DNA of 64,000 nt from assembly GCA_937969505.1 (NCBI GenBank), contig CALBWA010000009.1, positions 148,945-212,944 on the forward strand, written 5' to 3'. The translations under genes and the position numbers were made by a program. Position 1 is the first letter of the stretch, and each line of letters opens with the position of its first letter. Shown piece by piece: positions 52,234 to 60,371 of this stretch. Source of the DNA: an uncultured Erythrobacter sp. (lineage in GTDB: Bacteria; Pseudomonadota; Alphaproteobacteria; Sphingomonadales; Sphingomonadaceae). Below the pieces are notes generated by a model. The model saw only the letters and a list, made by a program, of their open reading frames with translations. It was not told where the DNA came from and ran no database searches.

Positions 52234-53223
52234 TTACCAGAAGAAGTCGTAGATCACGTCGACAGTCTCGCCGGTGTAGATATTCACCAGCAGCACGTCG
52301 TCATAATAGCGGACCCAGCGATAGGGGCCATAGACCTCTGGCAGACGATAGCGCCATGGATCGTTGATGTAATACCGGCTGCTGAAGAACAGGCTGTCGA
52401 GATAAAATCCGATCCGGATCCGGCTGTAGCGATAGTTGCGATAGGGCGCATAATACCGTCCCAGGCGATACACATTGCGATGGGCGCGGCGATAATTGTA
52501 CCAGTTGTACCGATTGTTATTGCGCCAGCGCTTGCGATCCCAGCGACGGTGATCACGCTTGTAGCTGCCATCGCGATATCCACTGCGATAGGAGCTGCGG
52601 CGATCATAATGATCATGCCGGCGATCAGCCCTGCGTCCATCACGATACCCGTCACGGCGACCTTCGCGGTAGGAAGACCGGCGATCCTTGCGATCATAAC
52701 GCGTATCCCTGCGATCCGCGCGCCGATCAGTCCGGCGTTCAGTCCGCACGCCATCCCGTCGGCCGTCACGATAGTCACGATCGGTGCGAGTGTTGCGAGT
52801 GTTGCGATCTCTCAACTGTTCACCACGATTGGCATAGCGGCGATTGTCGCTGCGGGTCTGATCGCGGCGCGTTTCTGCGGCCCGCCGTACTTCACGGCGT
52901 TGGGTGGTGTTCGGCTGGCGCTGAGCTGAGCGCGCGTCCTGGCGAGAGCCCCGCCGATCACTGCGAGCTTCCTGGCGAGAGCCTCGGCGATCACCGCGGG
53001 TCTCCTGCCGATTTGTGCGTCGCTGGCTCCGCGATTCCTGTCGATTGCCGCGCTGGCTGTTGCGCACCTGCTGGCGGTTGGGCCGCGTATCATTGCGGGC
53101 CTGATTGCGTTCGGAACGGTTTTCGGCCCCGCGGTTCTGTGCAGAAACCTCGACCGGCATGGCGGTCAGAGCCAATGCCGCAGCAATGGCGGAAAAAGCG
53201 CTGCCTTTCAGAAACATACTCAT
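52234..53223 (-). CDS. Arg-rich RcnB-family exported protein
   Basis: A 329-residue exported protein. Residues 1-28 form a signal peptide ending EVSAQ. Residues 30-205 are extremely rich in Arg, Asp, Asn and Gln with repeats such as RGSRQEARSDRRGSRQDAR, then Tyr/Arg-rich DYRDGRRDG-type units. The C-terminal 100 residues (RRWDRKRW onward, ending LVNIYTGETVDVIYDFFW) match the RcnB/Ni-Co periplasmic family, which E. coli uses to modulate nickel/cobalt efflux. The metal role here is inferred from the family. GGAG precedes ATG 53223. Confidence 0.85.
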   Translation of the reverse strand: MSMFLKGSAFSAIAAALALTAMPVEVSAQNRGAENRSERNQARNDTRPNRQQVRNSQRGNRQESRSQRRTNRQETRGDRRGSRQEARSDRRGSRQDARSAQRQPNTTQRREVRRAAETRRDQTRSDNRRYANRGEQLRDRNTRNTRTDRDYRDGRRDGVRTERRTDRRADRRDTRYDRKDRRSSYREGRRDGYRDGRRADRRHDHYDRRSSYRSGYRDGSYKRDHRRWDRKRWRNNNRYNWYNYRRAHRNVYRLGRYYAPYRNYRYSRIRIGFYLDSLFFSSRYYINDPWRYRLPEVYGPYRWVRYYDDVLLVNIYTGETVDVIYDFFW

Positions 53224-53459
53224 AATTACTATGGCTCCAATTGGGTCCGCTCCACCACGTGCGGTCCTGATTCATACAGTCATGGGAAGGTCGGATTGTT
53301 AATTTTGAACCCTGATCCCGCCCTGTGAAAACGGTTCTAGGCGAGTCGGCCTGACCCAATTGTGAATAAACTGTGTAGGCTTATGTTCATGTTTAAGGTT
53401 CCCAACCTGAACACATTGCTGTTTGACTTGGGCCTCGCGCGCGTGTTGAGCATGCGGCC

Positions 53460-54044
53460 ATGTTCACCACACTGGAAGACGTTCGCGCCGATGCTGAAAA
53501 CCGCCTGATCGAGGCTGGACGAAGCCGCCACACGCCCATGCATACGCCGGTTGTCGGCACGCAGGGTGGGGCCATGCGGGTGATGGTCTTGCGCGAATAT
53601 GACCCGCACACGCGGACTTTGCGCTTTCATACCGATGCCCGATCACCCAAATGTGCAGAGATTGGCGCAGGAGCGCCGGTTGGCGTGCTGGCTTATGACC
53701 CGGCCGAGAAGATCCAGATCCGTTTGCGCGGGCAGGGCCGGATAGAGACCGATACTCCGCTGGCTGACGAGGCCTGGGATGAAAGCACCACATTTGCCCG
53801 GCGCTGCTATCTGGCGGAAGATGCGCCCGGGCATGCTGTGGCCGATCCGACCTCCGGGCTGCCCGATTGGGTCGAAGGGATCAAGCCGGGCGAGGATCAG
53901 GTCGCGCCAGCGCGCGAGAATTTCGCTGTGCTCCTGATAAAGGTGGAAACCATTGACTGGCTGTATCTGGCCAACAGCGGACACCGCCGTGCGCAGTTTG
54001 ATCTGACTGGTGACGATATTGCAGGCGAGTGGGTCATTCCCTGA
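53460..54044 (+). CDS. Pyridoxamine 5'-phosphate oxidase-family protein
   Basis: A 194-residue split-barrel flavin-binding protein. Segments MRVMVLREYDPHTRTLRFHT, SPKCAEIGAGAPVGVLAYDP and KIQIRLRGQGRIE match the PNPOx-like fold that binds FMN or F420. The catalytic Arg/His set of true PdxH is not evident, so it may be a general flavin reductase or a heme-related protein. ATG 53460 is the sole early start; ribosome binding site weak. Confidence 0.85.
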   Translation: MFTTLEDVRADAENRLIEAGRSRHTPMHTPVVGTQGGAMRVMVLREYDPHTRTLRFHTDARSPKCAEIGAGAPVGVLAYDPAEKIQIRLRGQGRIETDTPLADEAWDESTTFARRCYLAEDAPGHAVADPTSGLPDWVEGIKPGEDQVAPARENFAVLLIKVETIDWLYLANSGHRRAQFDLTGDDIAGEWVIP

Positions 54045-54070
54045 TCCGCGCCACGGCCGTGCCGGTGCCG

Positions 54071-54508
54071 TCACGCGGGTTTGGCGCTCCAGTAATCAAA
54101 GGTGGCTTGTTGGACTGTGCGGATGAAATCTGCCGCCTTGGCTCCGGTCCATTCGCCTGTGTAACCGTGCCGCTGCGCCGCGCCGGTCCACCATCCCTGA
54201 CCAGGCAAGCGATCGCTTTCGCGCACCACCAGAACGGCCAGTTCGGGCTCTCCGGCGGCGGCTGCGTCTTCATCAATCCGGTCGAGCGTCTTGCACAGGC
54301 TGCGCATCTTGGGCCGGGTGAAACGATGGCCAAGCGCGCCGAGCATTTCCGAATAGCTGACCGATTGTTCTTCGCGCGCCGCTGCGATCAGTATCTCTCG
54401 CACCCGCCCAGTGTCGGCAATGTCGCCGGGTGAAGCAGGGGCTGCAAAGCCTTCTTCCTCCAGCCATTCGGCAAGACTGCGATCAAATCCGGATGATGTG
54501 CGGGCCAT
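54071..54508 (-). CDS. Conserved hypothetical protein
   Basis: A 145-residue, acidic, soluble protein from ATG 54508. Helical N-terminus with SLAEWLEEEGFAAP, then VSYSEMLGALGHRFTRPKMRSL, CKTLDRIDEDAAAAGEPELAV and a Trp/Gly-rich WWTGAAQRHGYTGEWTGA. The middle RRP-like helix KMRSLCKTL could contact nucleic acid. I do not recognise the family. A TGACAC-N10-GTGTCA dyad lies 67 bp upstream. Confidence 0.72.
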   Translation of the reverse strand: MARTSSGFDRSLAEWLEEEGFAAPASPGDIADTGRVREILIAAAREEQSVSYSEMLGALGHRFTRPKMRSLCKTLDRIDEDAAAAGEPELAVLVVRESDRLPGQGWWTGAAQRHGYTGEWTGAKAADFIRTVQQATFDYWSAKPA

Positions 54509-54574
54509 GGGGCATTTGTGGAAGGCTGCGAGTGGGCTGTCCAGCAAAACTGCGATGTTCCATCGGTGCGAACT

Positions 54575-54596
54575 TGACACAATTGACAGTGTGTCA
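54575..54596. promoter_or_regulatory. Dyad TGACAC-N10-GTGTCA
   Basis: A perfect 6-bp inverted repeat with a 10-bp spacer, 67 bp upstream of the ATG at 54508. Typical spacing for a dimeric repressor; the regulator is unknown. Confidence 0.4.
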
Positions 54597-54982
54597 CCCG
54601 CCAGATCACCCGATTATCGCAAGTATTTCATGAGTTTGGTCGGCCAATGCGAAGTTGACACTTCTCCAACCGGTTTCGGGACGCAACCAGGCGATCCCCG
54701 GTAATCAACGCTGTGAAAGAGCGCCTGCAGAGTAGCGAGCCCTGTCGATGTAGGAAAATGGCGCGGCAAATGGCCACACGATGTCGGTCCTTGCTGTTAC
54801 TTTGCTGTGATTGTCTGTCAGCGACATTGATCATATGCGGAGCTGCAGGTGTGCTGCGCATTAGCAGGGGCGATAGGGTTACCATCGTGGCGAGACTGCG
54901 ATGAAGTCAGGAGAAGGTGCGCATGGAAATTCCACGCATCGTTTTTGCTCGCAGATGAAGGAAAGTTAATTCATAATCGTCG

Positions 54983-55001
54983 CCCCGGACTTGATCCGGG
55001 G
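54983..55001. repeat. REP-like palindrome A
   Basis: CCCCGGACTTGATCCGGGG, arms CCCCGGA and TCCGGGG, preceded by GTCG and followed by GTCCCGCTTC. This is the form of short extragenic palindromes repeated in many sphingomonad and related genomes. It lies 24 bp before the GIY-YIG gene. Confidence 0.8.
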
Positions 55002-55025
55002 TCCCGCTTCCTCTTCTTTCCGCGC

Positions 55026-55346
55026 ATGGATCGCAAACAAAAGGGCGGATGGGTCTATATTCTGGCGGATCGCTATCGCGGCGGAATGTATACCGGCGTG
55101 ACATCAAATTTGTCTGCGCGGGTCTATGCGCACAAGAATGGCACAGGATCACAACATGTTGCCGAGACTGGAAAGACCATGCTCGTCTACGCGGAGCGTC
55201 ACGAAAATATCACCGATGCGATTGCGCGTGAGAAACTGGCGAAGAAGTGGCGGCGCGAATGGAAGTTTGCGCTTATCGAGAAGAACAATCCCGATTGGGA
55301 GGATCTTTGGGAGGAATGGTATGACGACGCAGAAAAGCGATCATAG
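55026..55346 (+). CDS. GIY-YIG nuclease family protein
   Basis: A 106-residue single-domain protein. GGWVYILADRYRGGMYTGVT provides the GIY-YIG module (VYI, MYTG), followed by ARVYAHKNGT and LVYAERHENITDAIAREKLA with the catalytic Arg and Glu positions, and KKWRREWKFALIE. This small type is close to YhbQ/UPF0213. It cuts DNA near structured sites in related enzymes, but function here is unproven. ATG 55026 is the start nearest the domain; upstream codons read through the REP element. REP-like palindromes flank it on both sides. Confidence 0.88.
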   Translation: MDRKQKGGWVYILADRYRGGMYTGVTSNLSARVYAHKNGTGSQHVAETGKTMLVYAERHENITDAIAREKLAKKWRREWKFALIEKNNPDWEDLWEEWYDDAEKRS

Positions 55347-55370
55347 CGCTCCACCTAGCAATCACCGTCG

Positions 55371-55389
55371 CCCCGCACTCGATGCGGGG
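55371..55389. repeat. REP-like palindrome B
   Basis: CCCCGCACTCGATGCGGGG, arms CCCCGCA and TGCGGGG, again preceded by GTCG and followed by CAAGGCTTC. Same layout as copy A with compensating arm changes. Confidence 0.8.
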
Positions 55390-55414
55390 CAAGGCTTCTT
55401 TCCTCCTTCTTGGA

Positions 55415-55455
55415 CCTAAGCAGCAGTAAGCTTAGGCCCGTGTCCAGCACGGGCC
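55415..55455. repeat. Composite palindromes between REP B and C
   Basis: Two hairpins in tandem: CCTAAG (55415-55420) with CTTAGG (55431-55436), and GGCCCGTG (55435-55442) with CACGGGCC (55448-55455). Both are perfect. They resemble another extragenic palindrome type joined to the REP array. Confidence 0.75.
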
Positions 55456-55494
55456 GACGAGGTGGATAAAGTCGTAACGTCTCTACAATTGTCG

Positions 55495-55513
55495 CCCCGC
55501 ACTCGATGCGGGG
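55495..55513. repeat. REP-like palindrome C
   Basis: A second exact copy of the CCCCGCACTCGATGCGGGG element, preceded by GTCG and followed by CAGGGCTTTC. Its spacing from B is 124 bp. Confidence 0.8.
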
Positions 55514-55569
55514 CAGGGCTTTCTTCTGCTCTGCATTCCGCGGATTAACGAAGCTATGTCAGTGTAAGA

Positions 55570-55770
55570 CTAGTCGTCCAATCTAACTGATAGGCAGGTC
55601 TGAAATCGGCCGCCGCTCTCTCCTCGATACCATACCTCGGTCACGTCGAAATATTTGAAGTAGCCACCTGCTTCCTTTGAGATTGTCTCGCCTACGCGCG
55701 GAACGGAGTCGAATTCGGCCACGAAGAGACAAGCTCCGCTATCGCCATCTTCGCAGACTTCGACCCGCAT
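55570..55770 (-). CDS. 66-residue protein coupled to ettA
   Basis: A small acidic protein with an AGGTGAGG site directly before ATG 55770, 4 bp after the ettA stop, so it is very likely expressed with ettA. It is a beta-rich single domain (RVEVCEDGDSGACLFVAEFD, then GGYFKYFDVTEVWYRG) with two to three Cys. No family recognised. The strong ribosome binding site and coding composition support it as real. Confidence 0.7.
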   Translation of the reverse strand: MRVEVCEDGDSGACLFVAEFDSVPRVGETISKEAGGYFKYFDVTEVWYRGESGGRFQTCLSVRLDD

Positions 55771-55774
55771 AACC

Positions 55775-57454
55775 TCACCTAGTCAGCTTTTTATACGCCA
55801 GCCTTGTAGGTCGATCCGCTGCATCGCCAAGGCGGCGGCGTTTGTCTTCCTCGTAAGCTTCGAAATTGCCTTCGAACCATTCGACGTGGGAATTGCCCTC
55901 AAATGCCAGGATGTGCGTGGCCAGCCGATCCAGGAAGAAGCGGTCGTGCGAGATCACCACGGCGCAGCCGGCGAAGTTCTCGATCGCCTCTTCCAGCGCG
56001 CCGAGTGTTTCGACGTCGAGGTCGTTGGTCGGTTCGTCCAACAGCAGCACATTGCCGCCCTGCTTCAGCATCTTGGCCATGTGCACGCGGTTGCGCTCAC
56101 CGCCCGACAGCTTGCCGACGTTCTTCTGCTGGTCGCTGCCTTTGAAGTTGAACGCACCGACATAGGCGCGGGTACTGGTGTCGTGGCCATTGACCTGCAT
56201 GTAATCGAGCCCGTCGGAGATTTCTTCCCACACATTCTTGCTCGCATCCAGATCATCGCGGCTCTGGTCGACATAACCGAGATGGACCGTGTCGCCGATT
56301 TCAATCGTGCCGCTGTCGGGCGTTTCCTGCCCGGTGATCATGCGGAACAGCGTTGATTTGCCCGCGCCATTGGGCCCGATCACGCCGACAATGCCGCCCG
56401 GGGGCAGCATGAAGGACAGGTCTTCGAACAACAGCTTGTCGCCATAGGCCTTGGAGATGCCCTTGGCCTCGATCACCTTGCCGCCAAGCCGCTCGGGCAC
56501 CTGGATGACGATCTGCGCCTTGCCCGGCTTGCGGTCGCCCTGGGCGTCCTGCAATTGCTCAAACTTGCGGATACGCGCCTTGGACTTGGTCTGACGAGCG
56601 GCAGGGGTTTGCTTGATCCATTCCAGCTCGCGGCTCAATGCCTTCTGGCGGCCGGATTCCTCGCGGCTTTCCTGCTCCAGACGCTTGGCCTTTTTCTCCA
56701 GATAGGTCGAATAATTGCCCTCGTAGGGATAATAGGTGCCGCGATCGAGCTCCAGAATCCACTCTACAACATTGTCGAGGAAGTAGCGATCGTGGGTGAT
56801 CATCAGGACGGCGCCGGCATATTCCTTGAGGTGGTTCTCCAGCCATTCGACGGATTCTGCATCAAGGTGGTTGGTCGGCTCGTCCAGCAGCAGGATCGAT
56901 GGTTTCTGGATCAGCAGGCGGGTGAGGGCAACGCGGCGCTTCTCACCACCGGAAAGATTGGTGACGGGCGCGTCGGATGGTGGGCAGCGCAATGCCTCCA
57001 TCGCGATCTCCAGCTGATTGTCGAGCGTCCACCCGTCAACAGCGTCGATCTTTTCCTGCAACACACCCATTTCTTCCATCAGAGCGTCAAACTCGGTGTC
57101 ATCCTGCGGGTCGCCCATTTCAGCGGAAATGGCGTTGAAACGTTCAACCATGACGGCGGTTTCGCCGGCCCCCTCGCGCACGTTTTCGAGCACGGTCTTG
57201 CTTTCATCAAGCTGCGGCTCCTGCGGCAGATAGCCCACGGTGATGTTCTCGCCCGGCCATGCCTCACCGGTAATGTCGGTATCGATGCCCGCCATGATCT
57301 TCATCAGCGTCGACTTGCCCGCGCCATTGGGGCCCACAATGCCGATTTTGGCACCTTGGTAGAACTGGAGGTTGATGTTGGAGAGCACCGGTTTCTGGGC
57401 ACCGGGGAAAGTCTTGGTCATGCCTTTCATGACATAGGCGTATTGCGCGGCCAT
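55775..57454 (-). CDS. ettA: Energy-dependent translational throttle protein EttA
   Basis: An ABC-F protein of 559 residues that binds the ribosomal E site and gates translation according to ATP level. It has two ABC cassettes, with Walker A GPNGAGKSTLMKI and GPNGAGKSTLFRM, signatures LSGGEKRRVAL and LSGGERNRVHM, and Walker B LLLDEPTNHLD and LLLDEPTNDLD. The linker between them and the arm of EttA are present; the length is typical. AAGGA precedes ATG 57454. Followed by a 66-residue gene. Confidence 0.96.
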   Translation of the reverse strand: MAAQYAYVMKGMTKTFPGAQKPVLSNINLQFYQGAKIGIVGPNGAGKSTLMKIMAGIDTDITGEAWPGENITVGYLPQEPQLDESKTVLENVREGAGETAVMVERFNAISAEMGDPQDDTEFDALMEEMGVLQEKIDAVDGWTLDNQLEIAMEALRCPPSDAPVTNLSGGEKRRVALTRLLIQKPSILLLDEPTNHLDAESVEWLENHLKEYAGAVLMITHDRYFLDNVVEWILELDRGTYYPYEGNYSTYLEKKAKRLEQESREESGRQKALSRELEWIKQTPAARQTKSKARIRKFEQLQDAQGDRKPGKAQIVIQVPERLGGKVIEAKGISKAYGDKLLFEDLSFMLPPGGIVGVIGPNGAGKSTLFRMITGQETPDSGTIEIGDTVHLGYVDQSRDDLDASKNVWEEISDGLDYMQVNGHDTSTRAYVGAFNFKGSDQQKNVGKLSGGERNRVHMAKMLKQGGNVLLLDEPTNDLDVETLGALEEAIENFAGCAVVISHDRFFLDRLATHILAFEGNSHVEWFEGNFEAYEEDKRRRLGDAADRPTRLAYKKLTR

Positions 57455-57596
57455 CGGGGTCGTCCTTTGGATCGATATTAAATGTGTAAGAAATGTTGTG
57501 CGCGCAGATAGGGGGAGAAGCGCGCCGGGGCAAGGTGAAGCTTCAGTTTGGCCACTGGCGCCGGCGGCTCTTCATACCCGTGGACGCATTTTTCAA

Positions 57597-57614
57597 CGTT
57601 GCAATGCTGCAACG
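57597..57614. promoter_or_regulatory. Perfect palindrome CGTTGCAATGCTGCAACG
   Basis: Arms of 7 bp (CGTTGCA, TGCAACG) with a 4-bp centre, in the 315-bp gap between ettA and the TonB receptor gene, 156 bp before its start. The shape suits a LacI-type or GntR-type operator. The rest of the gap (57455-57769) shows no gene. Confidence 0.5.
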
Positions 57615-57769
57615 CGCGTCTGGCAAGCTTGCGCCCCTGAAGCGGTATCGATTGACGCGGACACGGGACCGGTCGAATGCAGCTTTGGTCAGAATCTGAA
57701 AATTCATCCAACCAATTGTCCGGCTTGCCGTGGATGGCAGCAGCCCGGCAAGGAAAACAGGATAATATT

Positions 57770-60127
57770 ATGCGCAAACTTTCCAGGCTTTTCACCTCTG
57801 CTGCCGGTCTTGCCATCGGCGCAGTCACGTTGATCGCTGCGCCGGCTGCGGCGCAGGAGCAACCGCAGGACGACAGTGTCGGGGCGGAGGATGAGGGCGG
57901 CCTTGGCACCATCATCGTAACGGCGCAGCGACGTGAACAGAACATTCAGGACGTGCCGATTTCGGTGACGGCCATCAGTGATGATCAGCTGAATGCCATC
58001 GGCAGCGGCGGGCAGGACATTCGCGCCTTGTCGGGCCGGGTGCCCAGCCTGATTGTGGAATCCTCCTTCGGGCGGACGTTCCCCCGTTTCTATATCCGCG
58101 GCCTCGGCAACACCGATTTCGACTTCAACGCCTCTCAGCCGGTCAGCCTGGTGTATGATGATGTCGTGCTGGAAAACCCGATTCTGAAGGGCTTTCCGGT
58201 GTTCGACATGCAGCAGGTAGAAGTGCTGCGCGGTCCGCAAGGCACGCTGTTCGGGCGCAATACGCCCGCTGGCATTGTGAAGTTTGACTCGGTCAAGCCG
58301 CAGGACATCACCGAGGGCTATGCCCGCGTGTCCTATGGCCGGTTCAACAATATCAATGCAGAAGCTGCGATCAATCTACCGCTGGGCGATCAATTCGCCA
58401 TCCGCGTGTCGGGGCTGTACCAGCGCCAGTCGGACTTCGTAGATAATGTGACACCGGCCGGCACGCAGGAAGACGCGTTTGGCGGGTTCGAGGACTTTGC
58501 CTTCCGTTTTCAGGCGCTGGCCACTCCGACCGACAATCTCGAAGTGCTTCTGACGGCGCAGGTGCGCGATCTGGAAGGCACGGCTCGCCTGTTCCGTGCG
58601 AACAATTTCACCCGCGGCGAGGAAGGGCTGAACGAGAATTTCGACCGCTTTACCGTCAACACTGATGGCCAGAACGACCAGTCGCTGCGCACACGCAACG
58701 CTGCTGCCAAGGTGACCTGGGACGCAGGACCGGTATCGCTGATCTCGGTGACCAGCTTCTGGGATGGTGAATCTTCCTCTGTCGGCGATGTCGATGGCGG
58801 CTTTGGCGCAAACTTCCTGCCCGCCGGTCTGTTTGGTCCCGGCCAGATCCCGTTCACCGCCGAAACGCGCGACACCGTGCCGCATCTTGAGCAGTTCACG
58901 CAGGAATTTCGCATCGCCAGCAATGGCAACGGGCCTCTCAGCTATCAGGCTGGTGTGTTCTTCTTCGATGAAGAGCTGGAAATCCGCAGCGACAATTTCT
59001 CAACTCTGGGCGATCCGTTGAACGCGCCTGGCGGCATCAACATTGTCGTGACGCAATTTCAGGAAAGCGAAGCGTTCGGACTGTTCGGCTCGCTGACTTA
59101 CGACCTGACCGACCGGATCAGCGTGACCGGCGGCATTCGCTACAATGATGATGAGCGTGAATTCGAAGTGATCCGCAGCCAGGACACACAATTCCCGACC
59201 TTTCTGCAAAACCCGCTGGGCACCGTCACTCGCGAAGTCTCGGACGACACAATCACCTGGGACGGCAGCATCACCTATGAAGCCAGCGATGATGTGAACC
59301 TGTATGCCCGCGTGGCGCGCGGCTATCGCGCACCCAGCATTCAGGGCCGCATCCTGTTCCCGCCGGCAACAGCCACCCCGCTGGAAGATGGCGTATCAGT
59401 GGCCGATTCAGAAACCATCACCTCCTATGAGGCCGGGTTCAAATCCACTTTGCTGGATGGTCGCGCACGCTTCAACCTGTCGGCGTATTACTATGATCTC
59501 AACGATGCGCAGCTGACCGCCGTGGGCGGCGATGTGAACGCCAACCGAGTGATCAACGCGGACAATGTGCGCGGCTTTGGTCTGGAAGCGGATGCAGAGT
59601 TTGCACCCACCGATCAGCTGTTGCTGACCGCCAGCATCAGCTATAACGATACCGAGATTCAGGATGACGATCTGACCACTGCGGCTTGTGGCGGGGTCCG
59701 GGTCGATACCTTCCCCGATGTGTCGCTGTGCACCATCCTTGATCCGATCGTTATTGATGCAGCGCCCTTTTCCGCCGCCATCGTCAGCATTGATGGCAAC
59801 AGTCTGCCGCAATCACCCAAGTGGATCGCCAACTGGACGGCGCGCTATGACGTCCCGCTGGGCGATGGAGAGCTCTATCTTTTCACTGATTGGGCTTACC
59901 GGTCGAAGATCAACTTCTTCCTCTATGAATCGGTTGAATTTCAGGATCAGCGCCAGTTGGAAGGCGGTGTGCGTGTCGGCTACAAGGTGAATGACTATGA
60001 AATCGCCGGTTTCGTTCGCAACATCACCAATGACACTTCTGCCGTCAGCGGGATCGACTTCAACAATCTGACTGCGATGGTGAATGAACCGCGCATCTGG
60101 GGCGTGGAAGCATCGATCCGCTTCTGA
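57770..60127 (+). CDS. TonB-dependent receptor
   Basis: A 785-residue outer-membrane receptor. Residues 1-28 are a signal peptide ending PAAAQ. Near residue 48, GTIIVTAQRREQNIQDVPI is the N-terminal start of the plug domain, with QQVEVLRGPQGTLFGRNTPA typical of the plug. The remainder is a 22-strand beta-barrel ending in the aromatic VEASIRF. It takes up a substrate, probably a large or scarce molecule, with TonB energy. No TonB, ExbB or carbohydrate enzyme genes are adjacent, so the ligand is unknown. ATG 57770 follows AGGA by 8 nt. An intrinsic terminator follows. Confidence 0.95.
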   Translation: MRKLSRLFTSAAGLAIGAVTLIAAPAAAQEQPQDDSVGAEDEGGLGTIIVTAQRREQNIQDVPISVTAISDDQLNAIGSGGQDIRALSGRVPSLIVESSFGRTFPRFYIRGLGNTDFDFNASQPVSLVYDDVVLENPILKGFPVFDMQQVEVLRGPQGTLFGRNTPAGIVKFDSVKPQDITEGYARVSYGRFNNINAEAAINLPLGDQFAIRVSGLYQRQSDFVDNVTPAGTQEDAFGGFEDFAFRFQALATPTDNLEVLLTAQVRDLEGTARLFRANNFTRGEEGLNENFDRFTVNTDGQNDQSLRTRNAAAKVTWDAGPVSLISVTSFWDGESSSVGDVDGGFGANFLPAGLFGPGQIPFTAETRDTVPHLEQFTQEFRIASNGNGPLSYQAGVFFFDEELEIRSDNFSTLGDPLNAPGGINIVVTQFQESEAFGLFGSLTYDLTDRISVTGGIRYNDDEREFEVIRSQDTQFPTFLQNPLGTVTREVSDDTITWDGSITYEASDDVNLYARVARGYRAPSIQGRILFPPATATPLEDGVSVADSETITSYEAGFKSTLLDGRARFNLSAYYYDLNDAQLTAVGGDVNANRVINADNVRGFGLEADAEFAPTDQLLLTASISYNDTEIQDDDLTTAACGGVRVDTFPDVSLCTILDPIVIDAAPFSAAIVSIDGNSLPQSPKWIANWTARYDVPLGDGELYLFTDWAYRSKINFFLYESVEFQDQRQLEGGVRVGYKVNDYEIAGFVRNITNDTSAVSGIDFNNLTAMVNEPRIWGVEASIRF

Positions 60128-60150
60128 CGCTGATCCCTTTGCGATGATAG

Positions 60151-60185
60151 AGCCGTCGGAGCCGATGTGGCCCCGGCGGCTTTTT
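60151..60185 (+). terminator. Intrinsic terminator after the TonB receptor
   Basis: A 9-bp stem (AGCCGTCGG at 60151-60159 with CCGGCGGCT at 60173-60181, one wobble) is followed by TTTT. It ends the receptor transcript. The remaining bases to 60371 carry the leader of the adhesin gene, with AAGGGG 9 nt before its ATG. Confidence 0.85.
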
Positions 60186-60371
60186 CCTGTCTGCGCCGGT
60201 CACCCGATTAACAGATTGTTATTGGCCAAACTCTGGCCGAGCGCTCAGTCTCGCTCCGGATGGGGCAAGACGACGCAGGGCAGGGGCCATACGTGAGATT
60301 ATCGATCGTGTAACAGGGATCCTGAGTGCTGCTGGACTGCTTTGCCCTTTGTGAAATGAAGGGGAGCACCA

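Larger units (their letters stand above)
54509..55025. other. 517-bp gene-free region
   Basis: Holds the dyad at 54575-54596 (a likely regulatory site for the minus gene) and the first REP-like palindrome at 54983-55001. The stretch 54600-54970 has no start with a good ribosome binding site and no recognisable product; a decayed gene cannot be excluded. Confidence 0.6.

Noticed and set aside
52198..52929. Hydrophobic plus-strand frame opposite the Arg-rich protein
   Set aside because: Arg/Asp codons on one strand read as Ala/Ile/Val on the other, so apparent membrane helices are artefacts.
56555..57481. 308-codon plus-strand frame opposite ettA
   Set aside because: Shadow of the ABC-F gene; no start signal.
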